Positions 35,622-44,434 of a stretch of DNA of 64,000 nucleotides are shown piece after piece; positions within the stretch are counted from its first letter, which is position 1, and every line of letters begins with the position of its first letter. Both the position numbers and the translations under genes were made by a program. The stretch comes from Actinomadura macra NBRC 14102 (GTDB lineage: Bacteria > Actinomycetota > Actinomycetes > Streptosporangiales > Streptosporangiaceae). Under the pieces are notes generated by a model. It searched no databases, was not told the origin of the DNA, and saw only the letters and a program-made list of their open reading frames with translations. The stretch spans positions 220,003-284,002 of the forward strand of contig NZ_BCQT01000001.1 of the NCBI RefSeq assembly GCF_001552215.1, in the 5' to 3' direction.

Positions 35622-36011
35622 ATGGGCGTACGGCACATCAACCCCGAGGGGCTCCACCGCAGCCCGGCCTTCAGCCAGGCCGTCGTGGTCGAGCAGCCGA
35701 GGAAGACGATCTACATCGGCGGGCAGAACGGCGTCGGCGCCGACGGCAAGGTCGTCGGGCCCTCGGTCGGGGAGCAGGCCGGTCAGGCGTTCCGCAACCT
35801 CGCGGCCATCCTGGAGAGCGAGGGGGCCGGCCTGGCGAACATCGTGCACTGGACCATCGCCGTGGTGGACGGGCACACGCTGGAGGAGGGGTTCGCCGCC
35901 TTCCAGCAGGAGTGGAACCCGGCCGACGCTCCGCCGGCCATCACGGTCCACGTCGTCGCCGGGCTGGGGCCCGGGTTCCTCGTCGAGATCGACGCCGTCG
36001 CCGTCGTGTGA
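35622..36011 (+). CDS. RidA family protein
   Basis: YjgF/RidA-fold protein of 129 residues (TIYIGGQNGVGADGKVVG, AVVDGHTLEEGFAAF). It has no conserved CRT-type arginine near its C-terminus (PAITVHVVAGLGPGFLVEID), so it may belong to a non-deaminase subgroup. ATG 35622 follows AGAGGAGGCGG. It is divergent from the CGNR regulator and likely its target. Confidence 0.88.
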   Translation: MGVRHINPEGLHRSPAFSQAVVVEQPRKTIYIGGQNGVGADGKVVGPSVGEQAGQAFRNLAAILESEGAGLANIVHWTIAVVDGHTLEEGFAAFQQEWNPADAPPAITVHVVAGLGPGFLVEIDAVAVV

Positions 36012-36092
36012 CGCACGGGGCTCGACGGTCTTCACGGTTTCCGCACAAGTCACACGCTGAGCACACATGTCGGGCTTCTAGAGTCGGGGCTT

Positions 36093-36776
36093 GTGAGTGG
36101 GAACGTGTCACGCATCCTCGTGGTCGAGGACGAGCCGACGATCGCGCGGGCGGTGGTGGACCGGCTGGTGGCGGAGGGGTTCGCCGTCGAACTCGCCGGG
36201 GACGGGCCGACGGCGGTCGAGCGCGCCCGGACGTGCGAGCCGCACCTCATCGTGCTGGACGTGATGTTGCCCGGGTTCGACGGCCTGGAGGTGTGCCGGC
36301 GGGTGCAGGCCGAGCGACCGGTGCCGGTGCTCATGCTGACCGCGCGTGACGACGAGACCGATCTCCTCGTGGGTCTCGGCGTGGGCGCCGACGACTATGT
36401 GACCAAGCCGTTCAGCATGCGGGAGCTGGTCGCCCGGATCCGTGCGGTGCTGCGCCGGGTCGAGCGCCCGGTGCCGGACGCCGCGCTGGCGCCGCTTCGG
36501 GTCGGGCCGCTGGAACTCGATCCCCGGGCGCGGCGCGTGCGCAGGGACGGGCGGGAGGTGCATCTCACGCCGACCGAGTTCGACCTGCTCGCCTGCCTCA
36601 TCCGGAATCGGGGGATGGTGCTGACCCGCGCCGTCCTGCTCGAACAGGTGTGGGACTGGGTGGACGCGTCCGGGACACGGGTCGTCGACAGCCACGTCAA
36701 GGCGCTGCGCCGCAAGCTCGGCCAGGAACTCATCCGGACGGTGCACGGCGTCGGCTACAGCCTGGAGATCGCGTGA
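36093..36776 (+). CDS. OmpR/PhoB family response regulator
   Basis: Response regulator of 227 residues. The receiver domain has acidic VVEDEP, phospho-acceptor Asp in HLIVLDVMLPGFDG and Lys in YVTKPFSM. A winged-helix DNA-binding domain follows (LTPTEFDLLACLIRNRG, SHVKALRRKLG, VHGVGYSLE). The start is GTG 36093, with no strong ribosome site. Its stop overlaps the following kinase start (TGATG). Confidence 0.93.
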   Translation: MSGNVSRILVVEDEPTIARAVVDRLVAEGFAVELAGDGPTAVERARTCEPHLIVLDVMLPGFDGLEVCRRVQAERPVPVLMLTARDDETDLLVGLGVGADDYVTKPFSMRELVARIRAVLRRVERPVPDAALAPLRVGPLELDPRARRVRRDGREVHLTPTEFDLLACLIRNRGMVLTRAVLLEQVWDWVDASGTRVVDSHVKALRRKLGQELIRTVHGVGYSLEIA

Positions 36777-37816
36777 TGGGCAGAGTTGTCCACAGGCTGT
36801 GGGCACGACTGCCCCGCCCCCTGGACCCGCTACGCTCGATCAAAGTGAAGTTCGGCGTTGTCGTCGTGGTCACGGCCTGCGTCGCGGTGCTGATCGTGCT
36901 GTGGGGATACCCGCTGGGGTTCCGCGCCCGGCAGACCATGCCGGTCGGCGTGCTGATCTCGCTGGTGGTGATCCAGTTGCTCGCGCACGGCATGACGGCC
37001 CCGCTGCGCGAGATGACCGCGGCGGCGCGGGCGATGGCGCGCGGCGACTACAGCCGCCGCGTCAGGGCCACGTCCAGGGACGAGGTCGGCGAGCTCGCGC
37101 AGGCGTTCAACCGGATGGCCGCCGACCTCGCGGAGGTCGACCGGCAGCGCCGCGAGTTCGTCGCGAACGTCTCGCACGAACTGCGCACGCCGATCAGCGC
37201 GCTGCGGGCCGTCCTGGAGAACGTCGCGGACGGCGTCACACCAGCGACCCCGGCCGTCCTGGACTCCGCGCTCGACCAGACCGAGCGCCTCGGCCGCCTG
37301 GTCACGCAGCTGCTCGACCTGTCCCGCGTGGACGCGGGCGCCGCCGCGCTGGACCTGTCCCGCCTGGACGTCGCCGCGTTCATCGCCGACGTCACCGCCG
37401 AGGCCGCAGCCGGGAACCCGGGCGCCCTGTTCGAGTCCGATGTCACGCCCGGCCTGCACGCCACCGCCGACCGCGACCGCCTCCACCAGGTCGTCGCGAA
37501 CCTCCTGGCCAACGCCGTCCGGCACGGCCCGCCCGGCAGGGCCGTCACCGTCACCGCCCGGCCAGGCCCGGCTCCGGGCGCCCTCGTCCTGGAGGTCGCC
37601 GACGAGGGTCCCGGCATCCCGCCCGCCGAGCGCGCCCGCGTCTTCGAGCGCTTCTCCCGCGGCACGGCCTTCGGCCCCCGCGCCGGCACCCCGGGCGGCG
37701 GGACGGGCCTGGGCCTCGCCATCGCCCGCTGGGCCACCGACCTGCACGGCGGCGACATCACCGTCCTCCACACCGCCCGCGGCTGCCGCGTCCGCGTCAC
37801 CCTGCCCGGCGACTGA
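36776..37816 (+). CDS. Sensor histidine kinase
   Basis: Membrane kinase of 346 residues, translationally coupled to the response regulator. Two N-terminal helices with almost no external loop (about residues 24-75) are followed by HAMP, HisKA (FVANVSHELRTPISAL, His near residue 133) and HATPase (LLANAVRHGPP, DEGPGIPP, GGTGLGLAIA). The lack of an outer domain suggests sensing within the membrane or the cytoplasm. Confidence 0.92.
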   Translation: MGRVVHRLWARLPRPLDPLRSIKVKFGVVVVVTACVAVLIVLWGYPLGFRARQTMPVGVLISLVVIQLLAHGMTAPLREMTAAARAMARGDYSRRVRATSRDEVGELAQAFNRMAADLAEVDRQRREFVANVSHELRTPISALRAVLENVADGVTPATPAVLDSALDQTERLGRLVTQLLDLSRVDAGAAALDLSRLDVAAFIADVTAEAAAGNPGALFESDVTPGLHATADRDRLHQVVANLLANAVRHGPPGRAVTVTARPGPAPGALVLEVADEGPGIPPAERARVFERFSRGTAFGPRAGTPGGGTGLGLAIARWATDLHGGDITVLHTARGCRVRVTLPGD

Positions 37817-37829
37817 CCCGGCGCCGCGG

Positions 37830-38384
37830 TCAGGAGTTCTCGTGAAGGGCGAGGAGGGCGTAGGCGGCCAGGGTGGAATCGTCGGTGATCAGCCCGTCCC
37901 GGATGAGGGCCTTGAACTCGTCCTGGGGAAACCACCGCTGCCGCATGTCCTGTTCTTCGGGCTCGCGGTCGGTCTCGCCGGGTTCGAGGTCGGTGGCGAG
38001 GAAGGTGTTGAAGCCCTGGCCGCTCGTCCCATGGGAGCAGTTTAGGAAGCCGAGGTGGGTCAGGGTCCCGGCGCGCAGGCCGGTCTCCTGAGCCAGTTCA
38101 AGGCGGGCGAGATCCTCCGGGACGGCCTCCTGGCGGCCGGGCATGGCGCCCTGCGGGAAACTCCACGTGCGGCGGCCGATCGGATAGCGGTACTCCTCGA
38201 CGAGGTGGAAGCCGCCGTTCTCCGCGGGCACGACCACAACGAAGTCCGGTTTGTCGATGACGCCGTAGATGCCGCGGGAGCCGTCCAGCCGCTCGACCTC
38301 GTCCTCCCGGACGATCATCCATGGGTTCTCGTAGACGACCCGCGTGCGGACCTGGCGGACCGCGGGCTCCCTCTCGTCCTGCAT
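37830..38384 (-). CDS. NUDIX hydrolase
   Basis: Protein of 184 residues with a NUDIX fold. The box reads GAMPGRQEAVPEDLARLELA followed by QETGL. Compared with the usual G-x5-E-x7-REUxEExGU, the Arg is displaced and one metal-binding Glu is Gln, so activity may be reduced or special (ADP-ribose-type enzymes vary here). ATG 38384 directly follows the stop of the GntR gene (TGAATG), so the two form an operon. Confidence 0.85.
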   Translation of the reverse strand: MQDEREPAVRQVRTRVVYENPWMIVREDEVERLDGSRGIYGVIDKPDFVVVVPAENGGFHLVEEYRYPIGRRTWSFPQGAMPGRQEAVPEDLARLELAQETGLRAGTLTHLGFLNCSHGTSGQGFNTFLATDLEPGETDREPEEQDMRQRWFPQDEFKALIRDGLITDDSTLAAYALLALHENS

Positions 38385-39134
38385 TCAGGCCCCCGATCCG
38401 TAGCGGTACACGAGCTCGTGCCGGTCGCCCACCACCACCCGGTGGGTGACCTCGACCACCCGCTCATCCTGGTCGTACGCGCGGCGCCACAAGGTCAGGA
38501 CGGGCTGGCCGGAGCCGATCTGCAGCGCTTCCTGCTCGTCGCCGCGCGGGAGCCGGCAGGTCACCGACTCCTCGAACAGGATCCGGTACCCGGCCTCCTC
38601 CAGCCGCGAGTAGATCCCACCGGGGCCGGTGTCGACCTCCCGCAGCACCGGGAGCCGCGCCACCACCTCCATGATCACCCAGGTGGTCGCGATCTGGACG
38701 GGCGGCTCCCCCTCGACGCCCTGCACACGGGCCCGCTCCAGCACCCGCGTACCGGCCGGGACCGCCAGCCGGTGGGCGAGCTTGGCGTCGGCGTCCACCT
38801 CCCGGACGGTCGTCCGGGTGAACGGCCTGCGTCCTTCCGACTGCGCGGATACGTGAAACCCGCGCCAGCCACCGACCTGCCGGGTGATGTCCGACGCCGC
38901 GCGCCGCACCGGCCGCTCCGGCCGCACCTGCACGCCCGCGCCATGCTTGACCTGCACGAGCCCCTGGTCGGCGAGCATCCGCAGCGCCCGCCGGACGGTG
39001 GACCGATCAGCGGTGAACTCGCGTGCCAGCTCCCGCTCGGAGGGCAGCCACACACCCGGCTCCAGCTCGCCCTCGACGATCCGGGCGGCCAGCGCACTGG
39101 TGATCGCTTGGGCCTTCGTGGGGGGACGCGGCAT
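38385..39134 (-). CDS. GntR/HutC family transcriptional regulator
   Basis: Regulator of 249 residues. An N-terminal winged helix (LPSERELAREFTADRSTVRRAL) is followed by a UTRA ligand domain (GTRVLERARVQGVEGEPPVQ, PVLTLWRRAYDQD, HELVYRYG). ATG 39134 follows AGGATC. It is first in an operon with the NUDIX gene. The ligand is unknown. Confidence 0.9.
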   Translation of the reverse strand: MPRPPTKAQAITSALAARIVEGELEPGVWLPSERELAREFTADRSTVRRALRMLADQGLVQVKHGAGVQVRPERPVRRAASDITRQVGGWRGFHVSAQSEGRRPFTRTTVREVDADAKLAHRLAVPAGTRVLERARVQGVEGEPPVQIATTWVIMEVVARLPVLREVDTGPGGIYSRLEEAGYRILFEESVTCRLPRGDEQEALQIGSGQPVLTLWRRAYDQDERVVEVTHRVVVGDRHELVYRYGSGA

Positions 39135-39420
39135 ACCAGATCCTGCTTCGAACTGCGTACTTTGGCCCCACACACGCTACAACGTTCTACCTCCCCGTCC
39201 CCTATACCGACAGTGGCGGGAAGATGGCGATTAGTGGCTAACACCAAGGGCCACAGGACGACCACACAGCCGAAGCAATACAGATGACCGCGGACCCGAA
39301 GGAAGTACGAAACCCCAGTCGGCAACAACCGGAAACGTTGCGATCGCGTGCGAAGCCAGGGGCGAGCGGAGCGAGAACCTGATCGCGAAGCGAGCCCTCC
39401 AGGGCGAGTCGAAAGCGATG

Positions 39421-39558
39421 CAGCGATCGCCGCAGTGCCCGCCAAAGGAGGGCCTCCAAGGCCCGACGCCAAGGGCACTGCAATAAACACAGCGATCGCC
39501 GCAGTGCCCGCCGAAGGAGGGCGCCCTAGCGTCCGACGCCAAGGGCACTGCAATAAAT
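39421..39558. repeat. Two tandem ~69-bp repeats with internal inverted arms
   Basis: Copies at 39421-39489 and 39490-39558 differ by a few substitutions and one indel. Each begins CAGCGATCGCCGCAGTGCCC and contains 9-bp inverted arms GCAGTGCCC/GGGCACTGC (39432-39440 with 39473-39481; 39501-39509 with 39543-39551). The second copy supplies the last codons and stop of the PucR gene. Neighbouring 39360-39420 has further GCG-rich fragments. It could fold as successive hairpins and act as a terminator. Confidence 0.8.
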
Positions 39559-40743
39559 ACGAGCGCGCAGGACGATTTCCAGGTCGAAGCGTAGGTCGGG
39601 GTCCAGGAGTTGGTCGCCGAAGAGTTCTTCGAGTTGCCGCAACCGGTAGCGGACGGTCTGGGGGTGGACGTGCAGGCGCATCGCGACCTCGTTGGCGTTG
39701 CGGCCTGATTGAAGCCAGGCGAGGAGGGTTTCGGCGAGCCGGTCCTGCTGGCTTGTGCGCAGGTGGGCGAGGGGGGCGAGGCGCAGGTCGGCGAGGGCGG
39801 TGACGAGTTCCTCGTCCTGGAAGAGGATCAGGGTGGACATGTGCTCCACGCAGCGGATCACGCCGTCGCCGGGCTCGATCACGCCGCGCTGGACGAGGTG
39901 GAGGGTCTTGCCGGCCCACTGGCTCGACCGCGCCGCCTCCACGACCGGGACCGTCGGGCCGACCGCCGCGAGGGTGCCGGACAGGGCGCGGTCGACGATC
40001 TTGGCGCGGCCTGGTCCGTCGGGGTCGGGGATGATGAGGCTGGGGGTGCGGCGGGTGAGGTCGGCGAGGACGTCGGGCGGGAACGCGGGTCGCAGGGCGG
40101 CCTCGCGGTGGGGGCCGTCGAGCGCCACGGCGGCGACGGTGCGGGGGACGGGCCAGTGCGCGGCGGCGGCGAGGTCGGCGATGGCTTCGGGGGCGGCGGG
40201 CGGGTCGGCGAGGAGCAGGTCGAGCAGCCGTTTGCGGCGGCGCTGCATCTCGCCAGCGACGGCGGCCTTGGCCTGGGAGTATCCCTCGACGGCGGCGGCG
40301 GCCAGTTCGTCCTGGAACTGCATCAGCACCTCGCCGACGGCGCCGAGCATGCGGGGGGAGGCGTGCAGGGCGTCGGCGCCTTCGGCGATGCGCCGCCAGG
40401 CGACCATGCCGCCGACGCGCATCGCGGTCTGCATCGCGTCCAGGCTGCGGCCTTCGCCGGCCTCGCCTCGGCCGATCGCGCGGAAGAAGTCGGTGACCGC
40501 GGACGGGTCGTGACCGGGATCGGCCACCCGTTCGACGAAGTAGTGCAGGACGCGTTCGACGGCGAGCCGGAGGGTCTCGGAGTAGAAGCCGTCGCCTGGC
40601 CTGTCGTACTCGCGGACGCGCGTCTGGATCTCCTGCATCATGGCGTCCGCGACCTCGTCGAGGTGGGGCCGCATGTGGTCGGCCAGCTCCCGGGGCACAT
40701 CCACCCACGGGGACCCGTCGGCGGTGGAACCCTGGTCCGCCAC
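39526..40743 (-). CDS. PucR/CdaR family transcriptional regulator
   Basis: Regulator of 405 residues. An N-terminal helical sensor domain and a central GGDEF-like segment are followed by the C-terminal PucR helix-turn-helix (GRNANEVAMRLHVHPQTVRY, LRQLEELFG). GTG 40743 follows GGGAGGTAC. The last residues (IYCSALGVGR) are encoded inside the tandem repeat at 39421-39558, so the original C-terminus has probably been altered. It diverges from the cytochrome b gene and may regulate it. Confidence 0.9.
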   Translation of the reverse strand: MADQGSTADGSPWVDVPRELADHMRPHLDEVADAMMQEIQTRVREYDRPGDGFYSETLRLAVERVLHYFVERVADPGHDPSAVTDFFRAIGRGEAGEGRSLDAMQTAMRVGGMVAWRRIAEGADALHASPRMLGAVGEVLMQFQDELAAAAVEGYSQAKAAVAGEMQRRRKRLLDLLLADPPAAPEAIADLAAAAHWPVPRTVAAVALDGPHREAALRPAFPPDVLADLTRRTPSLIIPDPDGPGRAKIVDRALSGTLAAVGPTVPVVEAARSSQWAGKTLHLVQRGVIEPGDGVIRCVEHMSTLILFQDEELVTALADLRLAPLAHLRTSQQDRLAETLLAWLQSGRNANEVAMRLHVHPQTVRYRLRQLEELFGDQLLDPDLRFDLEIVLRARIYCSALGVGR

Positions 40744-40980
40744 GTGTACCTCCCGCCGCTCGTCCCCTTGCGTTGCGCGCCGTACACACGGGGCAATTCA
40801 CTACTTATGTGATCTGTGTGGGCAAAGCATGACCCTGTGCGTCCCAGGGAGCAAAGTCTAGGTTCGGGGTCGACCAGGTTTGGCCGATTTCGTGACGAAG
40901 CACCACAGGTCGGACACTCTGGCCCGTCCCGCCGTCCGGTGCGACAGTGAAGGCACGACCAACCGATGCGCGAGGTGGTC

Positions 40981-42594
40981 ATGTCCGGCGACCGCGAAGC
41001 TCCCCAGGCCCTCGGCGCGACCGGCCGAGCCGTGGACGACCGCCTCGGCGGGGCGCCCTTCCTGCGCAGGGCGATCCGCAAGGCCTTCCCCGACCACTGG
41101 AGCTTCCTGCTCGGTGAGATCGCCATGTACTCGTTCTTCATCATCCTGCTGACCGGGGTGTTCCTCACCCTGTTCTTCAAACCGAGCATGGACGAGGTCA
41201 TCTACAACGGCTCCTACGAGCCGCTGCGGGGCGTCCGGATGAGCGAGGCGTACGCGTCCACGCTGGAGATCAGCTTCGACGTCCGCGGTGGCCTGCTGAT
41301 GCGGCAGATCCACCACTGGGCGACGGTCCTGTTCATGGCGGCGATCGTCATCCACCTGCTGCGCAACTTCTTCACCGGCGCGTTCCGCAAGCCCCGCGAA
41401 CTGAACTGGCTGATCGGGATCGTGCTGTTCATGCTGGTCATGCTCAACGGACTGTTCGGCTATTCACTGCCGGACGACCTGCTCTCCGGCACCGGCATCC
41501 GCATCCTGGAGGGCGTCATCGCCTCGATCCCGCTGGTCGGCTCGTACGCGCTGATGTTCCTGTTCGGCGGCGAGTTCCCCGGCGACGTCATCATCCCGCG
41601 GCTCTACGTCATCCACATCCTGCTCATCCCCGGCATCCTGCTCGCCCTGATCCCGTTGCACGCGGTCGTCCTGACATGGCGACAGACGCACACGCAGTTT
41701 CCGGGCAAGGGCAGTTCCAACACGACCGTCTACGGCTATCCCTTCTTCCCGGTCTTCATCGCGAAGACCACCGCGTTCTTCCTCTGGGTCTTCGGCGTGA
41801 CGGCGCTGCTCGCCACGTTCTTCCAGATCAACCCCATCTGGCTGTTCGGCCCCTACGACCCGGGTGCGATCAGTTCCGGCTCGCAACCCGACTGGTACAT
41901 GGGCTGGCTGGAGGGCGCTCTCCGCATGATGCCCGCCTGGGAGATCAACGCGTGGGGCCACACGCTCGCCCTCAGCGTCATCGTCCCGGCGCTGATCGTC
42001 CCCGGGATCCTGTTCACCGGCCTCGCCGCCTACCCGTTCCTCGAACGGTGGGTCACCGGGGACCACGGCGTCCACCACCTGCTCGACCGCCCCCGCGACG
42101 TCCCCGCCCGGACGGGCGTCGGCGCGGGCGGCATCGTCTTCTACGGCGTCCTCTGGCTGGCCGGCGGCAACGACGTGATCGCGGACCGCTTCGAGATTCC
42201 GCTGTTCTGGACGACCTGGTTCTTCCGTTTCGCCGTCATCCTCGGCCCCGTCCTGGCGTACGTCATCGCCTACCGCATCTGCCTGGGCTTGCAACGCCGC
42301 GACCTCGGTCTCGTCGAACACGGACTGGAGACGGGCGTCATCCGCCGCACGCCCGCAGGCGAGTACATCGAGATCGAACGTCCCCTGGACGAGGACCGCC
42401 TGGCCCCTATATCGGACGCCCGTCCGCCGGCCGCCGTCGCCCTGACCCGTCCCGAGACCCGCGGGGTCTCCTCTCCCGAGGCGCGGACCTCTCTGGGCCG
42501 CCTCCGTATCGCCCTGAACCGCCGCTTCATGCGCGACCTTGGCGAGCCGCCGACCTCGACCGGCGGCGAAGAGCGCAAAGCCCTCGGCCCCTGA
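40981..42594 (+). CDS. Cytochrome b (QcrB-like) without qcrC/qcrA partners
   Basis: Membrane di-heme cytochrome b of 537 residues, actinobacterial bc1/bcc type. Heme-ligand histidines lie in RQIHHWATVLFMAAIVIHLL and in YVIHILLIPGILLALIPLHA. The quinol site reads QPDWYMGWLEG in place of PEWY. A long hydrophilic C-terminal tail follows. ATG 40981 has GCGAGGTGG upstream; an ATG at 40966 is in frame. No cytochrome c or Rieske gene flanks it, so it is an orphan paralogue whose partners would be elsewhere, or it serves another quinone-linked role. Confidence 0.9.
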   Translation: MSGDREAPQALGATGRAVDDRLGGAPFLRRAIRKAFPDHWSFLLGEIAMYSFFIILLTGVFLTLFFKPSMDEVIYNGSYEPLRGVRMSEAYASTLEISFDVRGGLLMRQIHHWATVLFMAAIVIHLLRNFFTGAFRKPRELNWLIGIVLFMLVMLNGLFGYSLPDDLLSGTGIRILEGVIASIPLVGSYALMFLFGGEFPGDVIIPRLYVIHILLIPGILLALIPLHAVVLTWRQTHTQFPGKGSSNTTVYGYPFFPVFIAKTTAFFLWVFGVTALLATFFQINPIWLFGPYDPGAISSGSQPDWYMGWLEGALRMMPAWEINAWGHTLALSVIVPALIVPGILFTGLAAYPFLERWVTGDHGVHHLLDRPRDVPARTGVGAGGIVFYGVLWLAGGNDVIADRFEIPLFWTTWFFRFAVILGPVLAYVIAYRICLGLQRRDLGLVEHGLETGVIRRTPAGEYIEIERPLDEDRLAPISDARPPAAVALTRPETRGVSSPEARTSLGRLRIALNRRFMRDLGEPPTSTGGEERKALGP

Positions 42595-42963
42595 CCTGAC
42601 GACGCCGCCCGGCCGCCAATCCGCAATCCATTCCTGGACGGGTCCATCCGCGTTCCGGCCGTGATTAACGAGAAAGTCATACGGACGAAACCCGGGTGTC
42701 CATGGAACACGCTCTCAGCTGGTGTTCCTGAGCCCCATGGGACCAATTGTGAACCGCCCTGGAGTGATCCAGCGGTTGAAAGTTAAGGCCGCCCGGGATT
42801 GAAAAGAACGGCGTTGACGCCTTCCCCGGATCGAGATTACTGTCACAAAAGATCACCGGTTCGACCTGATCAGCGGCTCAGTCGTAACCGTCGCTACCCC
42901 GGAATACCGGACGGCCGAGAATGCCGTGTCGGTACCGCCAATGACCTGGGAGACGTACGACCA
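42595..42963 (+). promoter_or_regulatory. Promoter region of the DUF4360 array
   Basis: No gene is seen in this 369-bp gap. TTGACG (42814-42819) followed 16-17 bases later by ATTACT/TTACTG could be a promoter for the first DUF4360 gene, giving a leader of about 115 bases. Confidence 0.35.
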
Positions 42964-43599
42964 ATGAAGAATGCCAGAATCGCGGCGTTCGTGGCCACCG
43001 GAACCGTTGGCCTGTCCCTCCTGACCGCTTCCCCCGCGCTTGCCGATCCGCCCCCGTCCGGCAAGGTCACCATCGACGTGGTGAACGACAAACGGACGTG
43101 CCCGGTCGGGACGGTGGCCATCGGAATCTACGACGACAACACCGGCTTCACGGTCTCTCTCGGGGACTTCTCGGTGTCCGTCGGCGGCGACCCGTCCCTG
43201 CAGGCGGCCCGCAAGACCTGCCGGCTCGAATTGAAGATCAAAGTACCGGCGGGCTATACCTATGCGATCGACGAAGTCGCCCACCACGGATCCGCAAAAC
43301 TCCAGGCCGGCACCTTCGGTCATGTGTTGGAGGAATTCCACTTCCAGGGAAGCGCGGTGGGCAACACGCTCAAGAACACGGTCAAGGGCGCACACAACGG
43401 GGGTTGGCAGGTCCAGAACGGCAAGGACGTCATCACCCCGGTCTTCAGGGCCTGCGGTGAGGACCGCAATCTCCTCATCGCCAAGGACCTGAGGGCGGAC
43501 CTGGGCACCTCCGACGCCACCAAGGTCAGTTCCTTCTCGCAGGGCGCCCCCGACGGCAACACGAAGTACCGCTTCGCTTGGAAGCGCTGCACCGCATAA
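42964..43599 (+). CDS. Secreted DUF4360 protein, copy 1
   Basis: Exported protein of 211 residues with unknown function. The signal peptide ends at SPALA-DPPP. The DUF4360 hallmarks are TCPVGTVAIGI, FTVSLGDFSV, ARKTCRLELKIKVPAGYTYA, KLQAGTFGHV, FHFQG, FRACGEDRNLLIAKDLRADL and a terminal FAWKRC. Four cysteines recur in all six copies (near residues 45, 85, 170 and 209), suggesting two disulfides. ATG 42964 follows CTGGGAGACG. A strong hairpin follows, so this copy is probably transcribed alone. Confidence 0.85.
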   Translation: MKNARIAAFVATGTVGLSLLTASPALADPPPSGKVTIDVVNDKRTCPVGTVAIGIYDDNTGFTVSLGDFSVSVGGDPSLQAARKTCRLELKIKVPAGYTYAIDEVAHHGSAKLQAGTFGHVLEEFHFQGSAVGNTLKNTVKGAHNGGWQVQNGKDVITPVFRACGEDRNLLIAKDLRADLGTSDATKVSSFSQGAPDGNTKYRFAWKRCTA

Positions 43600-43672
43600 G
43601 CCCAGGTGATCTCGGTAGCCCCCGCACGGTAGGCGACCAGGAAACCGCCGAACGTACCGCGCGCCCGGGCAT

Positions 43673-43709
43673 GGGGCGGGCCGCCCTTGCCCCCTTGGCG
43701 GCCCGCCCC
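43673..43709 (+). terminator. Hairpin terminator after DUF4360 copy 1
   Basis: Perfect 13-bp arms (43673-43685 and 43697-43709) with an 11-base loop lie in the 172-bp gap between copies 1 and 2. The other gaps in the array are only 27-95 bp, so copy 1 looks like a separate unit. Confidence 0.8.
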
Positions 43710-43771
43710 GGCGTCCGCCGAAACGTCCCCCCGACAGCAGTACCAAGACCAGCGCTTGGAGAGCCGGCCTC

Positions 43772-44407
43772 ATGATGAATACACGACGCATGGCGATAGC
43801 GGCCTTAGGGATCGCCGCCCTCCCTCTCGTTACTGCCGTGCCCGCGTTCGCCATTCCGCCACCGGACGACGTCAGCATCGAGGTGGTAAAGGACGGCCGC
43901 TACCCCTGCATGGGCAAGGGGGCAGCAGCCGGTTTGTCCGACGACCACACCTCTTTCACCGTCTACTTCGGCGACTTCTCGGTTTCCACCGGTGGCGATG
44001 CACCGCCGAACGACTGGCGAAAGAACTGTGGAATCCGGCTGCGGATCGAGATACCGGCGGGCTACACCTATGCGGTCGAGGAAGTCGATCACCAAGGCTC
44101 CGCCGGCCTCCAGGCCGGCGTCTCCGCCTCCAAGAAGACTCATTTCTATTTCGATGGATTCATACTGGACTCATTTCTCACGCACACGCTCAAGGGCCCA
44201 TACGAAGGCGCGTGGACGTACCACGAGATCGGCAATCTCAAGGATCCGCTCTACAAGCCATGCGACCGCCAACGCGATTTCATGATAACGAAAGAACTGC
44301 GGGTCATCAGAGAAGTGTCCGACCCTTCCAAGATGAGTTACATGTCTATCGGGTCCCGCGAGGGAAGTACGAGGTACCACTTCCTCTGGAAACACTGCCC
44401 CGCATAA
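43772..44407 (+). CDS. Secreted DUF4360 protein, copy 2
   Basis: Exported protein of 211 residues. The signal peptide (AIAALGIAALPLVTAVPAFA) is followed by IPPPDDVSIEVV. The family pattern is kept: PCMGKGAAAG, FTVYFGDFSV, RKNCGIRLRIEIPAGYTYAV, GLQAGVSASKK, YKPCDRQRDFMITKELRV and FLWKHCPA. ATG 43772 (or 43775) follows TTGGAGAG. It is the first of five closely spaced copies that may be co-transcribed. The third region reads PCDRQR rather than PCGExR, so it has diverged from the other copies. Confidence 0.85.
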   Translation: MMNTRRMAIAALGIAALPLVTAVPAFAIPPPDDVSIEVVKDGRYPCMGKGAAAGLSDDHTSFTVYFGDFSVSTGGDAPPNDWRKNCGIRLRIEIPAGYTYAVEEVDHQGSAGLQAGVSASKKTHFYFDGFILDSFLTHTLKGPYEGAWTYHEIGNLKDPLYKPCDRQRDFMITKELRVIREVSDPSKMSYMSIGSREGSTRYHFLWKHCPA

Positions 44408-44434
44408 CTCTGTCCAATGTGAGGAGACCCGCGC

